Shown piece by piece: positions 10,259 to 20,635 of a stretch of DNA of 64,000 nucleotides. Source of the stretch: Nakaseomyces glabratus (lineage: Eukaryota > Ascomycota > Saccharomycetes > Saccharomycetales > Saccharomycetaceae); NCBI RefSeq assembly GCF_010111755.1, contig NC_088963.1:744001-808000 (forward strand), written 5' to 3'. The notes under the pieces were generated by a model. That model ran no database searches and was not told the DNA's origin. It worked only from the letters and a program-made list of their open reading frames with translations. The first letter of the stretch is position 1; each line of letters opens with the position of its first letter. Both the position numbers and the translations under genes were made by a program.

Positions 10259-10588
10259 ATGACTAATGTTGATTTGAGTAAATTTAGTGCAAAGCAGCAG
10301 CAACTGATACTGCAATGTTTGGCTATCACCAACCAAGTTAACCAGAGCAAGAATATCGGTAGCGGCTCACAAAATAAATACTCGAGGAGAAAGGATTGTT
10401 CTCATATACCATGCAAATTTTACATGGTGGGTTCCTGCCAAGCTGGGCAGTCGTGTCCATTCTCTCACCAGACACAGACAATTGAAAGGGCCTATAGCAC
10501 GCCATGCAAATATTATCAAAAAGGGTATTGTAAATTTGGTGATAGGTGTATTAATCTCCATATCCATGAGGATCAAAATGAAAAGTAA
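10259..10588 (+). CDS. LEE1: Short CCCH zinc-finger protein (LEE1-like)
   Basis: The product has 109 residues. Two tandem CCCH fingers have identical spacing, C-x7-C-x5-C-x3-H: one in CKFYMVGSCQAGQSCPFSH and the other in CKYYQKGYCKFGDRCINLH, separated by about 13 residues. CCCH pairs of this kind usually bind RNA; the function of Lee1 is unknown. The gene sits between LGE1 and KTR6 as in S. cerevisiae (YPL054W), on the expected strand. S. cerevisiae Lee1 is about 301 residues, so this form keeps only an N-terminal Gln/Asn-containing lead and the finger pair. The stop is followed by AT-rich spacer with no continuation in another frame that I could see, so it reads as a genuinely short version rather than a frameshift. 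Confidence 0.85.
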   Translation: MTNVDLSKFSAKQQQLILQCLAITNQVNQSKNIGSGSQNKYSRRKDCSHIPCKFYMVGSCQAGQSCPFSHQTQTIERAYSTPCKYYQKGYCKFGDRCINLHIHEDQNEK

Positions 10589-10874
10589 GCCAGCATCAAA
10601 AAGTATCTCATAGTTTAGTTTATGAAAAGCAAAGCTTATTAGGCATAACTTGACATTTGGCACTTGGCAAAGGTTGTAAGTAGTCTTTGATTGATGTACC
10701 TATATATCACTTATAATATATCAAAGTTTGAGTATTGGATAGTTATAAATTCAAAGCTTCAGAACACTATAAAATGAATATAGCTGTATGAAGAAAGGAG
10801 TATATGACAAAATAGTGCTCTAACCTAGTTTTAAAAATAATATTCCAATGAGATGTAATAATATGTGAAGCTAT

Positions 10875-12308
10875 TCAAAACATTCCTTGAGTGTCTTTGT
10901 ATCTCTGCGTGCAAGTTAAGTCACGGTTAAAGGAAATATCACTACCTTGATCACATTCACATTTATATTCCCTCCACATTATATCATCTGCAGGGCACAC
11001 TACTGTCTCTTTATTCTGGTATCCCATTGGGCTGATATGTTGAATCATTTTAGCTGGTACCATAGTTGAATATGCCATTGACTGGATAATGCTATCGGAC
11101 CATCTCTCATAGAATATGCCTCCTGCTTTGTCCATGTACTCAAAATATTTTGTGTATACTGGTGATCTCAAGAAGTTCAGATTCACAATTTGCAAATCGG
11201 TAGAGAAGGAACAATAATTGTATGTATCTCTTCCAACTTGGATGTAAGATCTTAAACTTGACTTTTCAATGGGGTTGTAGAATTCTCGGTTGTGTGCAGT
11301 GAAATTCAAGTTATGGCCCCATATTTTCTTTGCAGAACGTTCAATTTCTTTGATTGATAAAGTGAATCCAAATATTTTACGGTTATCCTGCATCCACCTC
11401 ATTATGTCGTATTCCATCTCACAATTCAACCGTATGCCGGGGCTCACACGCATGTACCAATCATACTTTTTCAGCAATGTGTGATGAGCTGCCAGGCCAG
11501 CGTTGTATCTATTGATTAATCTGAATAATTGCGAGTCACCGTTGGGAATATCGAACAGATCAATTCTGGCGTTTGAAGCCACGGTTGAGTCGATAAAATC
11601 AGGGAACCCCCAATGTTCAGGCGGCACGGTTCCAAACTCCACCTCAGTCTTGACATCGTCTATAGCAGATGTGAACTCTTCTAGTTTCTTTTCAACGTCG
11701 GCATGGAACTTCTCTGACAAGGGCTCGGGACTGATGATCACCCAGGGGTAACCGAACTTGTGATTGAACTTCTTCTGTACAGACTCTATAGTTCTTAGTA
11801 GCTTCCTCAATTCTGAGTTGCCCGTGACAAAAGAATATATGCATGCTGAGGGTTTCAGCCCTTCGTTAGCCAAAGACTTGAAGAGGAACCCCATTGTGCT
11901 GTTCTCCGTGGCCTTGTGATCCTTCAACAGCTTGGCGTAACGAATACTCTTCTGCTCCTCGATCGTCTCTGCATCGATTGGCAGCTCGCCCATCTCGGCA
12001 AGGGACATGTTTTGAGTCCCCAGTATGTTGTCGAGCTTCACTTGCAAAGAAGCACTTAGGTCCTTCTTGAACTTGTCCCCATCGTCCTCCTGGTTCCAGT
12101 TCGCCCTGATGTTCGCCTTCACAGCGTGTAAGCTCTTGACGTTCTCCTCGCCAGCAAACGTAACCAGTTTATCAGTGATGTCTGAGTTACGCACGTAGTA
12201 TATGAACAGCACAAAGCTCAGAAGCACAGCGACCGCTTTCAGAGTCCTGTTCCGGTGAAAGACTTTGTAGTAGTACCGCAACCAGTGTATCAACCCCCTG
12301 GTCTCCAT
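10875..12308 (-). CDS. KTR6: KTR6/MNN6-type mannosylphosphate transferase (KRE2/MNT1 family)
   Basis: This is a type II Golgi protein of 477 residues from the chosen ATG at 12306-12308. An upstream in-frame ATG at 12374 would add 22 residues, but the cytosolic tail METRGLIHWLRYYYKVFHRN followed directly by a membrane anchor (about residues 24-41) is the usual KTR layout. The lumenal domain has family blocks such as GFLFKSLANEGLKPSACIYS, PWVIISPEPLS and GGIFYERWSDS. Two acidic positions typical of Kre2/Mnt1 are changed: the EP-x-V block reads RVSPGI (about residue 288) and the presumed nucleophile Glu block reads FSTDLQI (about 363). Ktr6 transfers mannose phosphate rather than mannose, so such changes are plausible. 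Synteny (YPL053C, between LEE1 and OAZ1) supports KTR6. Confidence 0.9.
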   Translation of the reverse strand: METRGLIHWLRYYYKVFHRNRTLKAVAVLLSFVLFIYYVRNSDITDKLVTFAGEENVKSLHAVKANIRANWNQEDDGDKFKKDLSASLQVKLDNILGTQNMSLAEMGELPIDAETIEEQKSIRYAKLLKDHKATENSTMGFLFKSLANEGLKPSACIYSFVTGNSELRKLLRTIESVQKKFNHKFGYPWVIISPEPLSEKFHADVEKKLEEFTSAIDDVKTEVEFGTVPPEHWGFPDFIDSTVASNARIDLFDIPNGDSQLFRLINRYNAGLAAHHTLLKKYDWYMRVSPGIRLNCEMEYDIMRWMQDNRKIFGFTLSIKEIERSAKKIWGHNLNFTAHNREFYNPIEKSSLRSYIQVGRDTYNYCSFSTDLQIVNLNFLRSPVYTKYFEYMDKAGGIFYERWSDSIIQSMAYSTMVPAKMIQHISPMGYQNKETVVCPADDIMWREYKCECDQGSDISFNRDLTCTQRYKDTQGMF

Positions 12309-13427
12309 CGGTTTGTTGTGTTGTGGATGTGTGTTTGTTGTGATACTGTACAGAATCAAAATATCAGGTGTCAATGCAGAAAGGTTTATATATAAGTAAG
12401 CTAAATATTTATTTATAGATGCATCGGGGGGGGGGGAGGAGAGGATGAGCCTAGAAAGCAGTGAAGGAACCGTTATGTCAAACGTAGATCACCGGGATCC
12501 CATTACCAAGATAGAAATTTTAGAAATTTTCTGAGATTTTAGAAATTTTCTTTACCCACAGAGAACGTTGCTTACTGTATATGTGCATACCATGTAGATA
12601 TTAAAATCTGTCAATGGGTGACAAAGAATTTTTGGCAAATTGCGTATTACACTTCTACTTAAAATGCTAGAGTTCCAAATTTACTTCCACCTCTACAAAT
12701 AAATCCCTTTACATTGGGGGGATAATAAGAAATCCCAAATGCATCTACACAATGCATAAGCCTACATCTTTCACTTGTATTGTTGATACCTACATAGAAA
12801 GGAAGTATATAGGAATAGACTTGCATAAACCAGTTATAAATAAGACACCCGGATGTAGGTGCTATAACATACGCACACTCACAACGTACCATGTGAATTA
12901 ACGAACGTCCCTTTCAAAGCCAAACTGCCGATCCAGGATGTAACTTGCAACGAACCTTCTAAACATGAAGACAGTCTCTGGGTGTGTGGGTGTGTGTTAT
13001 TAGAACACAAATAATTGCGATTGGGAAACAGCAGTGGTGTGTGGGTGTAGGTGCTGGTATCTAACTAAAATCCGTTTCGTTCAACCAGATCAATGCTCTA
13101 GTGTACCTTCTAACGACCTACATACACCACACTAATACACACACACTGATACACACATACTGATATACACTGGAATGCCACACCACGACGAGAAGGGAAA
13201 GCCACAATTGTTTCTGTGATGGTGGGGGTACCCAGCGTTGATCCCTTCACACTAAGGAAAAATATTAAGCCTTGCAGGAATGCGATGAGCTGGTAATATA
13301 TAATACCATATGAATATTCAATACCAAATCTAACAATTCCCCGAATACAACTGTGATACGAAAGACATACAATTAAAAAAAACATAAACATTCTCAGTAA
13401 TATCTAATACAATTCATACTTGCAAAA
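12309..13427. other. Divergent KTR6-OAZ1 spacer with G11 tract and CA-rich repeats
   Basis: This is 1.1 kb between divergent genes. It holds a G11 homopolymer at 12426-12436, nested TTTTAGAAATTTTC repeats at about 12514-12552, GT-rich runs near 12977-13000, and a CACA/TGATACACA repeat region at about 13125-13168. No credible ORF. The right part must contain the OAZ1 promoter and leader. Confidence 0.6.
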
Positions 13428-14196
13428 ATGGAGAAGAAAGTATCGCATGTTATTGACTTCTTGTCCAATGATGAAGTGCAAAGGCAACTGGGCGATCCGA
13501 GTATATCAGGGATATCGTTCAGTTTTGATATAAGGACGCTGTTGAAAAAGCATAGCGGTGGGAATCCACAGTTCTTCAATTACTCTATGCGGGATTCCTT
13601 CCATGAGTGGTGCGCGTGACATCGAATTGGGGGCTAATACAAACGAGCTGGTCACCGAGTTGCTATGGGATATCATATACCTCACAGAGCACCAGTTCCT
13701 GCTGCCATACTACCACGGTGAACACAAGAAGTTTCAAAAGAAGCTGGTGAAACGGGTAGGAAATCACTTGAACAGCCTGGTTAACAACTCAGCTTCAAAA
13801 CCAACAGGCTCGATGACTGTGAATGTACGACATGTATGGAGAAATGTGGGCGATAGATATACGCTGCTCTATTTACCACTTTACTTCAAAGAACTCATAT
13901 GGTGTAAAGCCAATGGTTCGATATTCCACGTGATAATACCGCATACAAAGGAACATGTAATACATGAGCACAAGGAATGGTTACTCGCCATACTGGAGAT
14001 GGCTGGGTACTGGAACTTATCACACGTAAGGTTATACTTACCTAGAGACGACCTCACGAATATACAAACGTTACTGAAAAATCTACACTGGATAGGTGCC
14101 AATTTACTACCTAATGAGAACAGAAACGAGTGTAATGAAAATGACGATATCACTTTAAGTGATGAAACTTATATAATACTAGAATGCGAATGTTAA
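13428..14196 (+). CDS. OAZ1: Ornithine decarboxylase antizyme, programmed +1 frameshift
   Basis: Antizyme binds ornithine decarboxylase (Spe1) and delivers it to the proteasome without ubiquitin, capping polyamine synthesis. ORF1 runs from ATG 13428 for 63 codons to TGA at 13617-13619. ORF2 is open in the +1 frame and ends at 14196. The junction reads TGC GCG TGA C, the same GCG-TGA-C shift context known for S. cerevisiae OAZ1. Skipping the T at 13617 gives GCG then GAC, so the coding join is 13428-13616 plus 13618-14196, about 255 residues (S. cerevisiae about 292). The ORF2 part carries the antizyme core, including blocks such as KEHVIHEHKEWLLAILEMAG. High polyamine promotes the shift in this family, making it an autoregulatory loop. 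Position after KTR6 matches YPL052W. The internal TGA should not be called a pseudogene break. Confidence 0.95.
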
Positions 14197-14301
14197 TGTT
14201 ACTATCTACATACGTATATGACCTCGACAACAAGAAATGATTAATAGCAGACACACACTTTTTTTTTTCTCTCAGATTATTCAAATGCTCTAAGATTTTG
14301 T

Positions 14302-15429
14302 TTAACCTCTGTTCATAGTGTTACCGCTACCTTTAGGATTCTCCTCCTTGAACTCGTCCCACTCTCTTGCCTTGTATGTCTCCTTGTCTTGCCACTCCAT
14401 ATTGTCCTCGTTAAGAGCTTCTATCTCTTCCTTCGTGGGTTCTTCACCACCTTGCAAAACTCTACCTTGTTCCCATTCTTGTTCTAGGAACTCTTCCACT
14501 GACATGGTCGGACCATATTGACCATAGCCCTTAACTTTGCTTTTTAACTCAGACCTCTTATCTACCAGAGTGAAATTACGCAGTACTTTACCATGCTTGG
14601 ATAATAATGGTTTGTTCAGTGTCTCTAACTTGTCGGTGTATCCAGTAGGGTCGTCATTGCTGCTTTTACTTTGATCATTACCCGCCAAGTGTGGCTCGTT
14701 GTCGCTCTGTGGTGCCATCCTGACAAAGTTTGACAGAAGCTCCTTCTCATAAAGAATTTTTTCTATCTCATCAAAGGTTTCGTAACTTAAAAGCTTTAGT
14801 TTTTGTAGGTATAACTTCCGTAAGAGCTCGTCGTCATCGTTTTCTTGGTCCTCACTAACTTTCCCTTCTAATATTCTAAGCTGCTGAGCAACAGCAGTGT
14901 TCTGTTTATGCATTTCAATCTTCTCCTGACGTCTCAACTGTGCGCCAGACAAGTCTTCCTTGTGCTTTGGCACCGCGTATAATTCATCCATGGTTGGCAT
15001 GAAGGTGTTCTCAAAACCGTCGATTTTCTTACTAATGCTCTCATCGAGGATTTCATTGTCCTGTAAAGTGCTCAGATATTGCATAAATAATTGGATTGCT
15101 TTGTCCAAAAACATTATCCTCATCTTGTTTTTGTCCATTGGGTTTGCTAATTGGTTAGATGTTGCTTGCTTACGTGAGCATAGCAGCCCAAGATAATAGT
15201 CTAAGGAAAGGTATAGCAACGAGCTCGTAGCAATGTCTTCAACAGTTTCATTGGAGCTGAATAATGATAATTTATGGTAAACTTTGGACTTCAAATCAAG
15301 GAGCTCTTGTATTGTCCCGGTCAGCAACTTTTGGTACTCTTCCGAATCCTGTCTTAGCTGTGTATGGAGAAGTTTTCTATCTATGGTGCCTTGTATGCCT
15401 CTAAACTGCTCTAAAATGGTGCCAGACAT
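14302..15429 (-). CDS. TAP42: TAP42, PP2A-type phosphatase-associated TOR effector (alpha4/IGBP1 family)
   Basis: The product has 375 residues (S. cerevisiae about 366). Tap42 binds the catalytic subunits of PP2A (Pph21/22) and PP2A-like phosphatases (Sit4) under TORC1 control. The first roughly 240 residues are a helical repeat with conserved family blocks, such as LLYLSLDYYLGLL and the basic QLRRQEKIEMHKQ segment (about residues 165-180), which in alpha4 contacts the phosphatase. The C-terminus carries the conserved block GPTMSVEEFLEQEWEQGRVL followed by an acidic tail. First gene of the YMR028W-YMR012W colinear block; the switch from YPL052W to YMR028W marks a synteny junction at about 14.2 kb. 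Confidence 0.95.
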   Translation of the reverse strand: MSGTILEQFRGIQGTIDRKLLHTQLRQDSEEYQKLLTGTIQELLDLKSKVYHKLSLFSSNETVEDIATSSLLYLSLDYYLGLLCSRKQATSNQLANPMDKNKMRIMFLDKAIQLFMQYLSTLQDNEILDESISKKIDGFENTFMPTMDELYAVPKHKEDLSGAQLRRQEKIEMHKQNTAVAQQLRILEGKVSEDQENDDDELLRKLYLQKLKLLSYETFDEIEKILYEKELLSNFVRMAPQSDNEPHLAGNDQSKSSNDDPTGYTDKLETLNKPLLSKHGKVLRNFTLVDKRSELKSKVKGYGQYGPTMSVEEFLEQEWEQGRVLQGGEEPTKEEIEALNEDNMEWQDKETYKAREWDEFKEENPKGSGNTMNRG

Positions 15430-15777
15430 AATATTTAACTTAACTTTATGTTATCCTATTAGAGATATATACGAAGTTATCATAGCCAGAATTAAATTTC
15501 TATTCAATTATCATACTTTATATGTGTATTTGGACTGTTTTTGTCAAAATCATCGGTGCGAGTTTGGTCCCGATGAGCTAAGGGTGGCACAACAAAACAG
15601 TAGTAGGATATGTTAAAGGTGAAAAATCAACAGAAAGATACTCGTGCTAGCATTGGTATGTCTCATTTTGTTTTCTTTATCAGGATATATATTTATTTAA
15701 ACTCATATACTATACACAGATGTGGGTCTACTAAATTTTTGTTATAACAAATGTGTAAATGTTCGGAGTGAGATAAT
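15430..15777. other. TAP42-HRT2 spacer
   Basis: This 348 bp lies between two co-oriented minus-strand genes (TAP42 promoter side and HRT2 3' end). A GAAGCCTATAA-like feature was not found; nothing beyond AT-rich sequence was seen. Confidence 0.5.
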
Positions 15778-17190
15778 TTACTTTCCGTCTGAGAAACAGA
15801 TGACAGCCCATTTACCGCTACAACACCACCAAGAACCTTGCCCTGGGTGATCTTTTTCCCATACTGCAGATAGCTCTTCGTCCTTGCCTTCTGGCAGCGC
15901 AACTTGGACAGTAGCCTTACAAGTTCTCAGACTTAAAGTTGGAACACCGTTATGTGCTAGAGGGCCAATTGCGGCTTCCCACGATGTTGTGCGTGGCCAT
16001 GTCCTATCACCGGTTAACTTTCTGTAATTCAAATCACCTTTGAAGATCACCAAGTTGGATTTAGTGAAGTCGTTATGTATTTCAGCGCCGTGGTACTTTT
16101 TCTCAGATGGGTCAATATTCCAGTAATCTAGTTCGGTAGTCCAAAAGCTGTCAGTACGGAATTCAAATGAGCCCTCTTTGATGAAATCTCTGATATCAGT
16201 AGCCAAGTCATTTAGAGCCAAGTCATCCTCTGAACCGCTGGTAACTGGGAAAAAGTCACGATCTTCCAGATCCTTCAGTAAAGTTTCAAAGTCTTTCATC
16301 ATTACGTCACTTACCATGTATGGCATATCCTTAGCATGGAAAATACACTTTGAGGCCAACTTTGATCTCAGAAGGAAAGCTCCCATTAAGAAGTCAGCAT
16401 ATAGCTCGAAGCCAGAGTTATCTAGCACAAAATCAACTCTTCTGTTGCCTGGCTTGGACGAAATCAATGCATCCCAAGCTTTGTCGGTATCATTAACCAC
16501 AATTTTACTTTCGGAGGCTTCTCTAGCCTTGGCTCCTTGAATAGATTTGATGTCCTCTAGAGAGATGCTTGTCAACAAAGAAAGATCTGTGGCATTACCC
16601 CATAGAGAAACTTCGGTGAATTCCTTAAAAAGAATCTTCAGAACTTCTTGAGATTCCCCAGAAGAAAGATCTAAGGATTGCAATTCATGGCTTAACTTTT
16701 TGTATCTGATAGCTAGTTCTACTACACCATGAAGGGAAGCCTTGAAAGTAGACTGTTTCAATCTGTCAAAGATATCGAATTCCTGCCAGAATGGGCTCTT
16801 CTTGGACTTGAATAAAACGTTAATGCGTCTGTACATGTAAACTTCGGTGAATAGCCACTCAGATGATATCCAGGACTTGTTAATATCAGCAGTTTCATCC
16901 AACGTTTCGTTGAAAGACAAAGGAATGTTTGCAATGGCAATCTCTTGCTCGGTAAATTTACGCAATGGCGTGTTTGCCAAAATTTCCTCACGGAACTCAA
17001 TCAATTGTTTCTTAAGCAACTCACCGTCTTCTAAAATCTGCTCAGAATCATCACCACGATCCTTGATATCTTTCAACTCAGCGTCAACATCATCTATGGC
17101 GTTTTGAACAATAATTGGCCAACGTTCCTCTGCAGTATAGGCACCAAAGGTACCTTTGTCAGAGGTCATACATCTTCTTGGCAATGACAT
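15778..17190 (-). CDS. HRT2: HRT2/YMR027W-type DUF89 metal-dependent phosphatase (ARMT1 family)
   Basis: The product has 470 residues from the ATG at 17188-17190 (opening [16 protein letters not shown]). A further in-frame ATG ten codons upstream at 17220 extends the ORF, but the downstream start lines up with the family. DUF89 proteins are Mn/Co-dependent phosphatases proposed to act on damaged phosphometabolites such as fructose 1-phosphate. Diagnostic motifs: [20 protein letters not shown] (metal-site Asp-Asn) in the middle, then [20 protein letters not shown] and [16 protein letters not shown] near the C-terminus, ending with [16 protein letters not shown]. Adjacent to TAP42 as in S. cerevisiae. 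Confidence 0.93.
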   Translation of the reverse strand: MSLPRRCMTSDKGTFGAYTAEERWPIIVQNAIDDVDAELKDIKDRGDDSEQILEDGELLKKQLIEFREEILANTPLRKFTEQEIAIANIPLSFNETLDETADINKSWISSEWLFTEVYMYRRINVLFKSKKSPFWQEFDIFDRLKQSTFKASLHGVVELAIRYKKLSHELQSLDLSSGESQEVLKILFKEFTEVSLWGNATDLSLLTSISLEDIKSIQGAKAREASESKIVVNDTDKAWDALISSKPGNRRVDFVLDNSGFELYADFLMGAFLLRSKLASKCIFHAKDMPYMVSDVMMKDFETLLKDLEDRDFFPVTSGSEDDLALNDLATDIRDFIKEGSFEFRTDSFWTTELDYWNIDPSEKKYHGAEIHNDFTKSNLVIFKGDLNYRKLTGDRTWPRTTSWEAAIGPLAHNGVPTLSLRTCKATVQVALPEGKDEELSAVWEKDHPGQGSWWCCSGKWAVICFSDGK

Positions 17191-17895
17191 GGTTTTTTTA
17201 GGTGTTCTGGTGGTTTTCACAATAGCTAATGTTGCCTAATGTCAGTAGCACACTGACTCAAAAGCAGTACTAAATCTTCTTTCAGCCAATTTACTAAGAC
17301 TATTCTATCCTTATAAGCTTGTGCCTTTGTCATTTCCTCGACAAAAATCACTCGCCCAAGCGTGGATGATGAACAATGGAGATACAGACATTACGTCATT
17401 ATATATATATTATAATAGTATATAGTACGTTATGCTGGGCTCGTTTCCATGCTAACTGTGAGTTCTAGTTCACTGCATTGATGTTTATAGCGGTAATAAT
17501 GCACTACAAATCAAATTTGTAATCACTAGATAGACACTTATAGTTAAGTTAATAGGTCAGGAGGCTAACTTGAGCATGAAAGCACTGATACTGCTTCGAT
17601 CAAGATAGCCATTGCTCTATAATCTATCATAATTTAATCCCAGAGACAGTAGACTACTCATATTTTCAATGTACAGTGACAATATTAATTCATGTTATAT
17701 GTTGATCTTAGCAAGATTGCTGCGAAATGACGAAAAGCAGCTAGGTCTTCGCGAAGGGAAAGTGACTAAGACCGATGATAAGTTTCTAAATTGGCTTCAA
17801 CACGCACAAACTAGTGGCATATATAATAACATCAATAGGTTTTTTTAAATTGCTCTCATTGCTTTAAGAAGAACGATAGAGGCCAACAAAAATTA
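17191..17895. other. Divergent HRT2-PEX12 promoter spacer
   Basis: This is 705 bp between divergent genes, with a TATATATA-rich tract at about 17398-17428. No ORF or RNA gene recognised. Promoters of both genes should lie here. Confidence 0.55.
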
Positions 17896-19173
17896 ATGAG
17901 TTTCTTCTCTAATCTGCCGGCAACGGCTACCTCTAACAGTGGGGAGGGAGTATCCTCGTTATTCCCGACTATATTTGAAATAGTTTCCTCACAAGAGATA
18001 GATGAGCTCTTGCCAGCATCAATACGTTACATACTCACGAATTACTGGATCTCCAGATACCCCAGTTGGACAACATTGCAAGTGAATAACTACTTTGAAG
18101 AATGGTTTGGCGTCGGAGTACAAGGTCTTGTTGAATGGTACCATATCGACAAGTATAACTCCACATTTGTAGACAAATTTTATGGTTTGCAACGGTTTAA
18201 CAATAGTGACCCAGTATTAACGCAGGCACAAGCTATAAGGCAGGCACGAGAGGCAGGTAACCCAAATTTACAATGGCCTAAATCCTTACAGCTGACTAAT
18301 GGACAGAAAAGAGTGGTGTTTTTACAGAAGATAATTTTACCATATATCAGTCACAGACTTTCTGAAGTCTATAATAAACTAAAGTCTAGAATTGCCATGT
18401 TATCCACCGAGTTAGATGATGAGACTGGTGGGGCAGATAAAAAGACCAAGTTAAAGAGATTTGTTATAAAATGGTTTGTCAGACTTTACCCTTTGTGGAA
18501 CAGCTTAACATCTTTGTTAAACATGGTTGTTAAATTAGCATTTTTGACCGGTAGAACTGGTTCTATGACTTTCTTAGAATACTTATTCAAGATAGAATAT
18601 ACAAGAATGACACTACCACTGGAGAATGGTAGTATTTCACCTTCTAAAACGCTCAAAAATAATGAAAGGCCAACTAGAACAAATATGTCCTCTATCAGAG
18701 GCATTTTTGAGTCCGCTATTGGTTCATTAGGAGGTATGGCGGGACTTACAGGTTCTCAGTTATTCCCTGCATTCATATTTATGTTACGAGTTTACCAATG
18801 GTGGAACACTGAAGACCTTACGACAAAATTACAGAAAAAACTTAACGACATAGATAAAGACATACCAAGACCACCAAACGCGCACATATCAGAAGAAGCA
18901 TCTAATGATAGTTTTGAAGACTCTGAAATGAGTCAGATCTCTGAAAAAATAGGCACTAAAAAGAGTGATATTTGTCCAATATGTAAAGACTCCATCGAGA
19001 ATCCTTGTGTCCTTGAGACTGGTTACGTTACGTGTTATGCATGTGCATTAGATTATATCCCCAAACATGAAGGTCGCTGCCCTGTGACTGGTAAGCGTCT
19101 TCTTGGGTGCCAATTTGATTCTGAAAGTGGAGAATGGAAAGTTGTTACAGGTATCAGAAGACTTCTAGTATAA
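17896..19173 (+). CDS. PEX12: Peroxin 12, RING-type peroxisomal import ligase subunit
   Basis: The product has 425 residues (S. cerevisiae Pex12 about 399). With Pex2 and Pex10 it forms the peroxisomal membrane ligase channel that ubiquitylates and recycles the import receptor Pex5. The N-terminal domain shows the PEX2/PEX12 block (PTIFEIVSSQEIDELLPASIRYI at residues ~25-50, given in part) and several hydrophobic helices in the middle. The C-terminal RING-like domain begins with CPICKDSIENPCVLETG near residue 361 and continues with CYACALDY and RCPVTGKRL. Fewer zinc ligands than a classical RING are present, as is usual for Pex12. Synteny with YMR026C. Confidence 0.95.
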   Translation: MSFFSNLPATATSNSGEGVSSLFPTIFEIVSSQEIDELLPASIRYILTNYWISRYPSWTTLQVNNYFEEWFGVGVQGLVEWYHIDKYNSTFVDKFYGLQRFNNSDPVLTQAQAIRQAREAGNPNLQWPKSLQLTNGQKRVVFLQKIILPYISHRLSEVYNKLKSRIAMLSTELDDETGGADKKTKLKRFVIKWFVRLYPLWNSLTSLLNMVVKLAFLTGRTGSMTFLEYLFKIEYTRMTLPLENGSISPSKTLKNNERPTRTNMSSIRGIFESAIGSLGGMAGLTGSQLFPAFIFMLRVYQWWNTEDLTTKLQKKLNDIDKDIPRPPNAHISEEASNDSFEDSEMSQISEKIGTKKSDICPICKDSIENPCVLETGYVTCYACALDYIPKHEGRCPVTGKRLLGCQFDSESGEWKVVTGIRRLLV

Positions 19174-19293
19174 TCATCATTAGTTACAATAATAATATAT
19201 TCATGCATAATGTTACAATATATCCTAGGGTGCCCAGCACCCTAAATATGTAATGCTAATCTAAATAGACGAAAATAAGGTTACGGGGATACA

Positions 19294-20148
19294 TTATGAT
19301 GGATTATCTTTCATATTGACAATTTCCCATTGCTCTAAAGTAGTCTGGAGAAGCCTAATTTCATTTTCCATATTTGAAATGGCAGTTTCTATATCGTTAG
19401 TAGGGTTTCTATTCAGTAGATGTGTAATAATTGCTGCTCTGTTTAAGATAGCCGCGTTTAATGGTTGTTCAACACTTGAAGCATTGCCTAAATATGATAT
19501 TACCCTACTCAATTCCTGTTTAATATGTTTTTTCCTGTCGTGGTAATAATTTATCTCATCCTGCAGTGGCATTTCGTCTAGTTCTAATTCGCTCTTAGAT
19601 CCCGACACAACAGGAATTTCGATATTATTGTACTCAATCTGAAATTTGAGATCGCAAGTGTCGATATTATAATTTTCAATAAGCTGGCATGACAAATCGA
19701 GATGGCTTGTATTCTTTTGTTGGGTTTTATTTTCACTTGACGATTCATTAGGTGTATACGAGAATATTATTGCAGAGCCGACAAATTGTGGCATAAAATC
19801 AATCAAGATCATGCGGATAGTTTCTTCGTAGTTGTAGTATTTACTATTAATAGTCAGAAAGCCGATTAGCTCATCTTGTTTGTGTGTTACTTTCATGAGT
19901 TCGATACGCGTAGCCAATTGCTCCTTATCAAAGCTGAAATGACCGGTTCTAGAATCGACATTCAGGACCACGGATAGTGCTTCTGATGCAGAGGCAACTC
20001 CATCATCATTAATTGTCCCAAGTAAAAGAAAGAGCATCGGTTGCTTACCATTATACAAGCCATTGACCATTGTAAGCTTCTCATAGTGGAAATTGGCTTC
20101 CAATATTATGTTTGAATTCAGCAGTACTTCATTGACTCTATTATCCAT
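19294..20148 (-). CDS. CSI1: CSI1-like COP9 signalosome subunit
   Basis: The product has 284 residues (S. cerevisiae Csi1 about 295). Csi1 belongs to the reduced yeast COP9 signalosome, in which Rri1 removes Rub1/NEDD8 from the cullin Cdc53; it is the presumed MPN- (catalytically dead) CSN6-like subunit. The N-terminal half has an MPN-like pattern (LLLGTINDDG, then IGFLTINSKYY), and no JAMM metal motif (H-x-H...D) is visible, in line with a non-catalytic role. The C-terminal third is a charged helical segment. The sequence diverges quickly in yeasts, so the call relies partly on its place between PEX12 and MRPL3 (YMR025W). Confidence 0.85.
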   Translation of the reverse strand: MDNRVNEVLLNSNIILEANFHYEKLTMVNGLYNGKQPMLFLLLGTINDDGVASASEALSVVLNVDSRTGHFSFDKEQLATRIELMKVTHKQDELIGFLTINSKYYNYEETIRMILIDFMPQFVGSAIIFSYTPNESSSENKTQQKNTSHLDLSCQLIENYNIDTCDLKFQIEYNNIEIPVVSGSKSELELDEMPLQDEINYYHDRKKHIKQELSRVISYLGNASSVEQPLNAAILNRAAIITHLLNRNPTNDIETAISNMENEIRLLQTTLEQWEIVNMKDNPS

Positions 20149-20635
20149 TGCTCATGTTCCTTTAGATGAGGTTGATTAAATTTAATATTCAATCTTTTTG
20201 TTTCAAATACGCTCTTGACAACTGTTTTAGAATATCCAATATTGTGGATTTCACTATTATAGAGTGTTTGCGATTCAGGCAAAAATAAGTTGGTTCTTCT
20301 GATTTTTATTCAAGAAAGGGAAAAAAATGAGGTTGAATTTCAAAACTATCTACATGGATTTATGAAAAATTATATAGGTACAAAAAGTACAGAATGTTTG
20401 TTACAGGATAGACCTAGCCCAATTGTGATTGGAATGGCAATTGTTCGTCCCAAAAATGGGCTAATGTCTCTTGTATTATATCTTATGCAACTTTAATGGC
20501 ATGATTAAAACTCAGTTTTAAAGTAAATCAACGGTCTACCAGTTAGAGAAAATAGGGCCACAATGTTGAAACATAAAAATTATGAATATGAAACATCAAT
20601 CTTCTAGGTCATTGTTCTTTGATGCGATTTATTGT
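20149..20635. other. CSI1-MRPL3 spacer
   Basis: 487 bp. A 68-codon plus-strand ORF at 20290-20496 lies here with no recognisable features. Otherwise AT-rich sequence only. Confidence 0.5.

Noticed and set aside
13428..14196. OAZ1 as a frameshifted pseudogene
   Set aside because: The break coincides exactly with the known antizyme recoding sequence, and both parts are intact.
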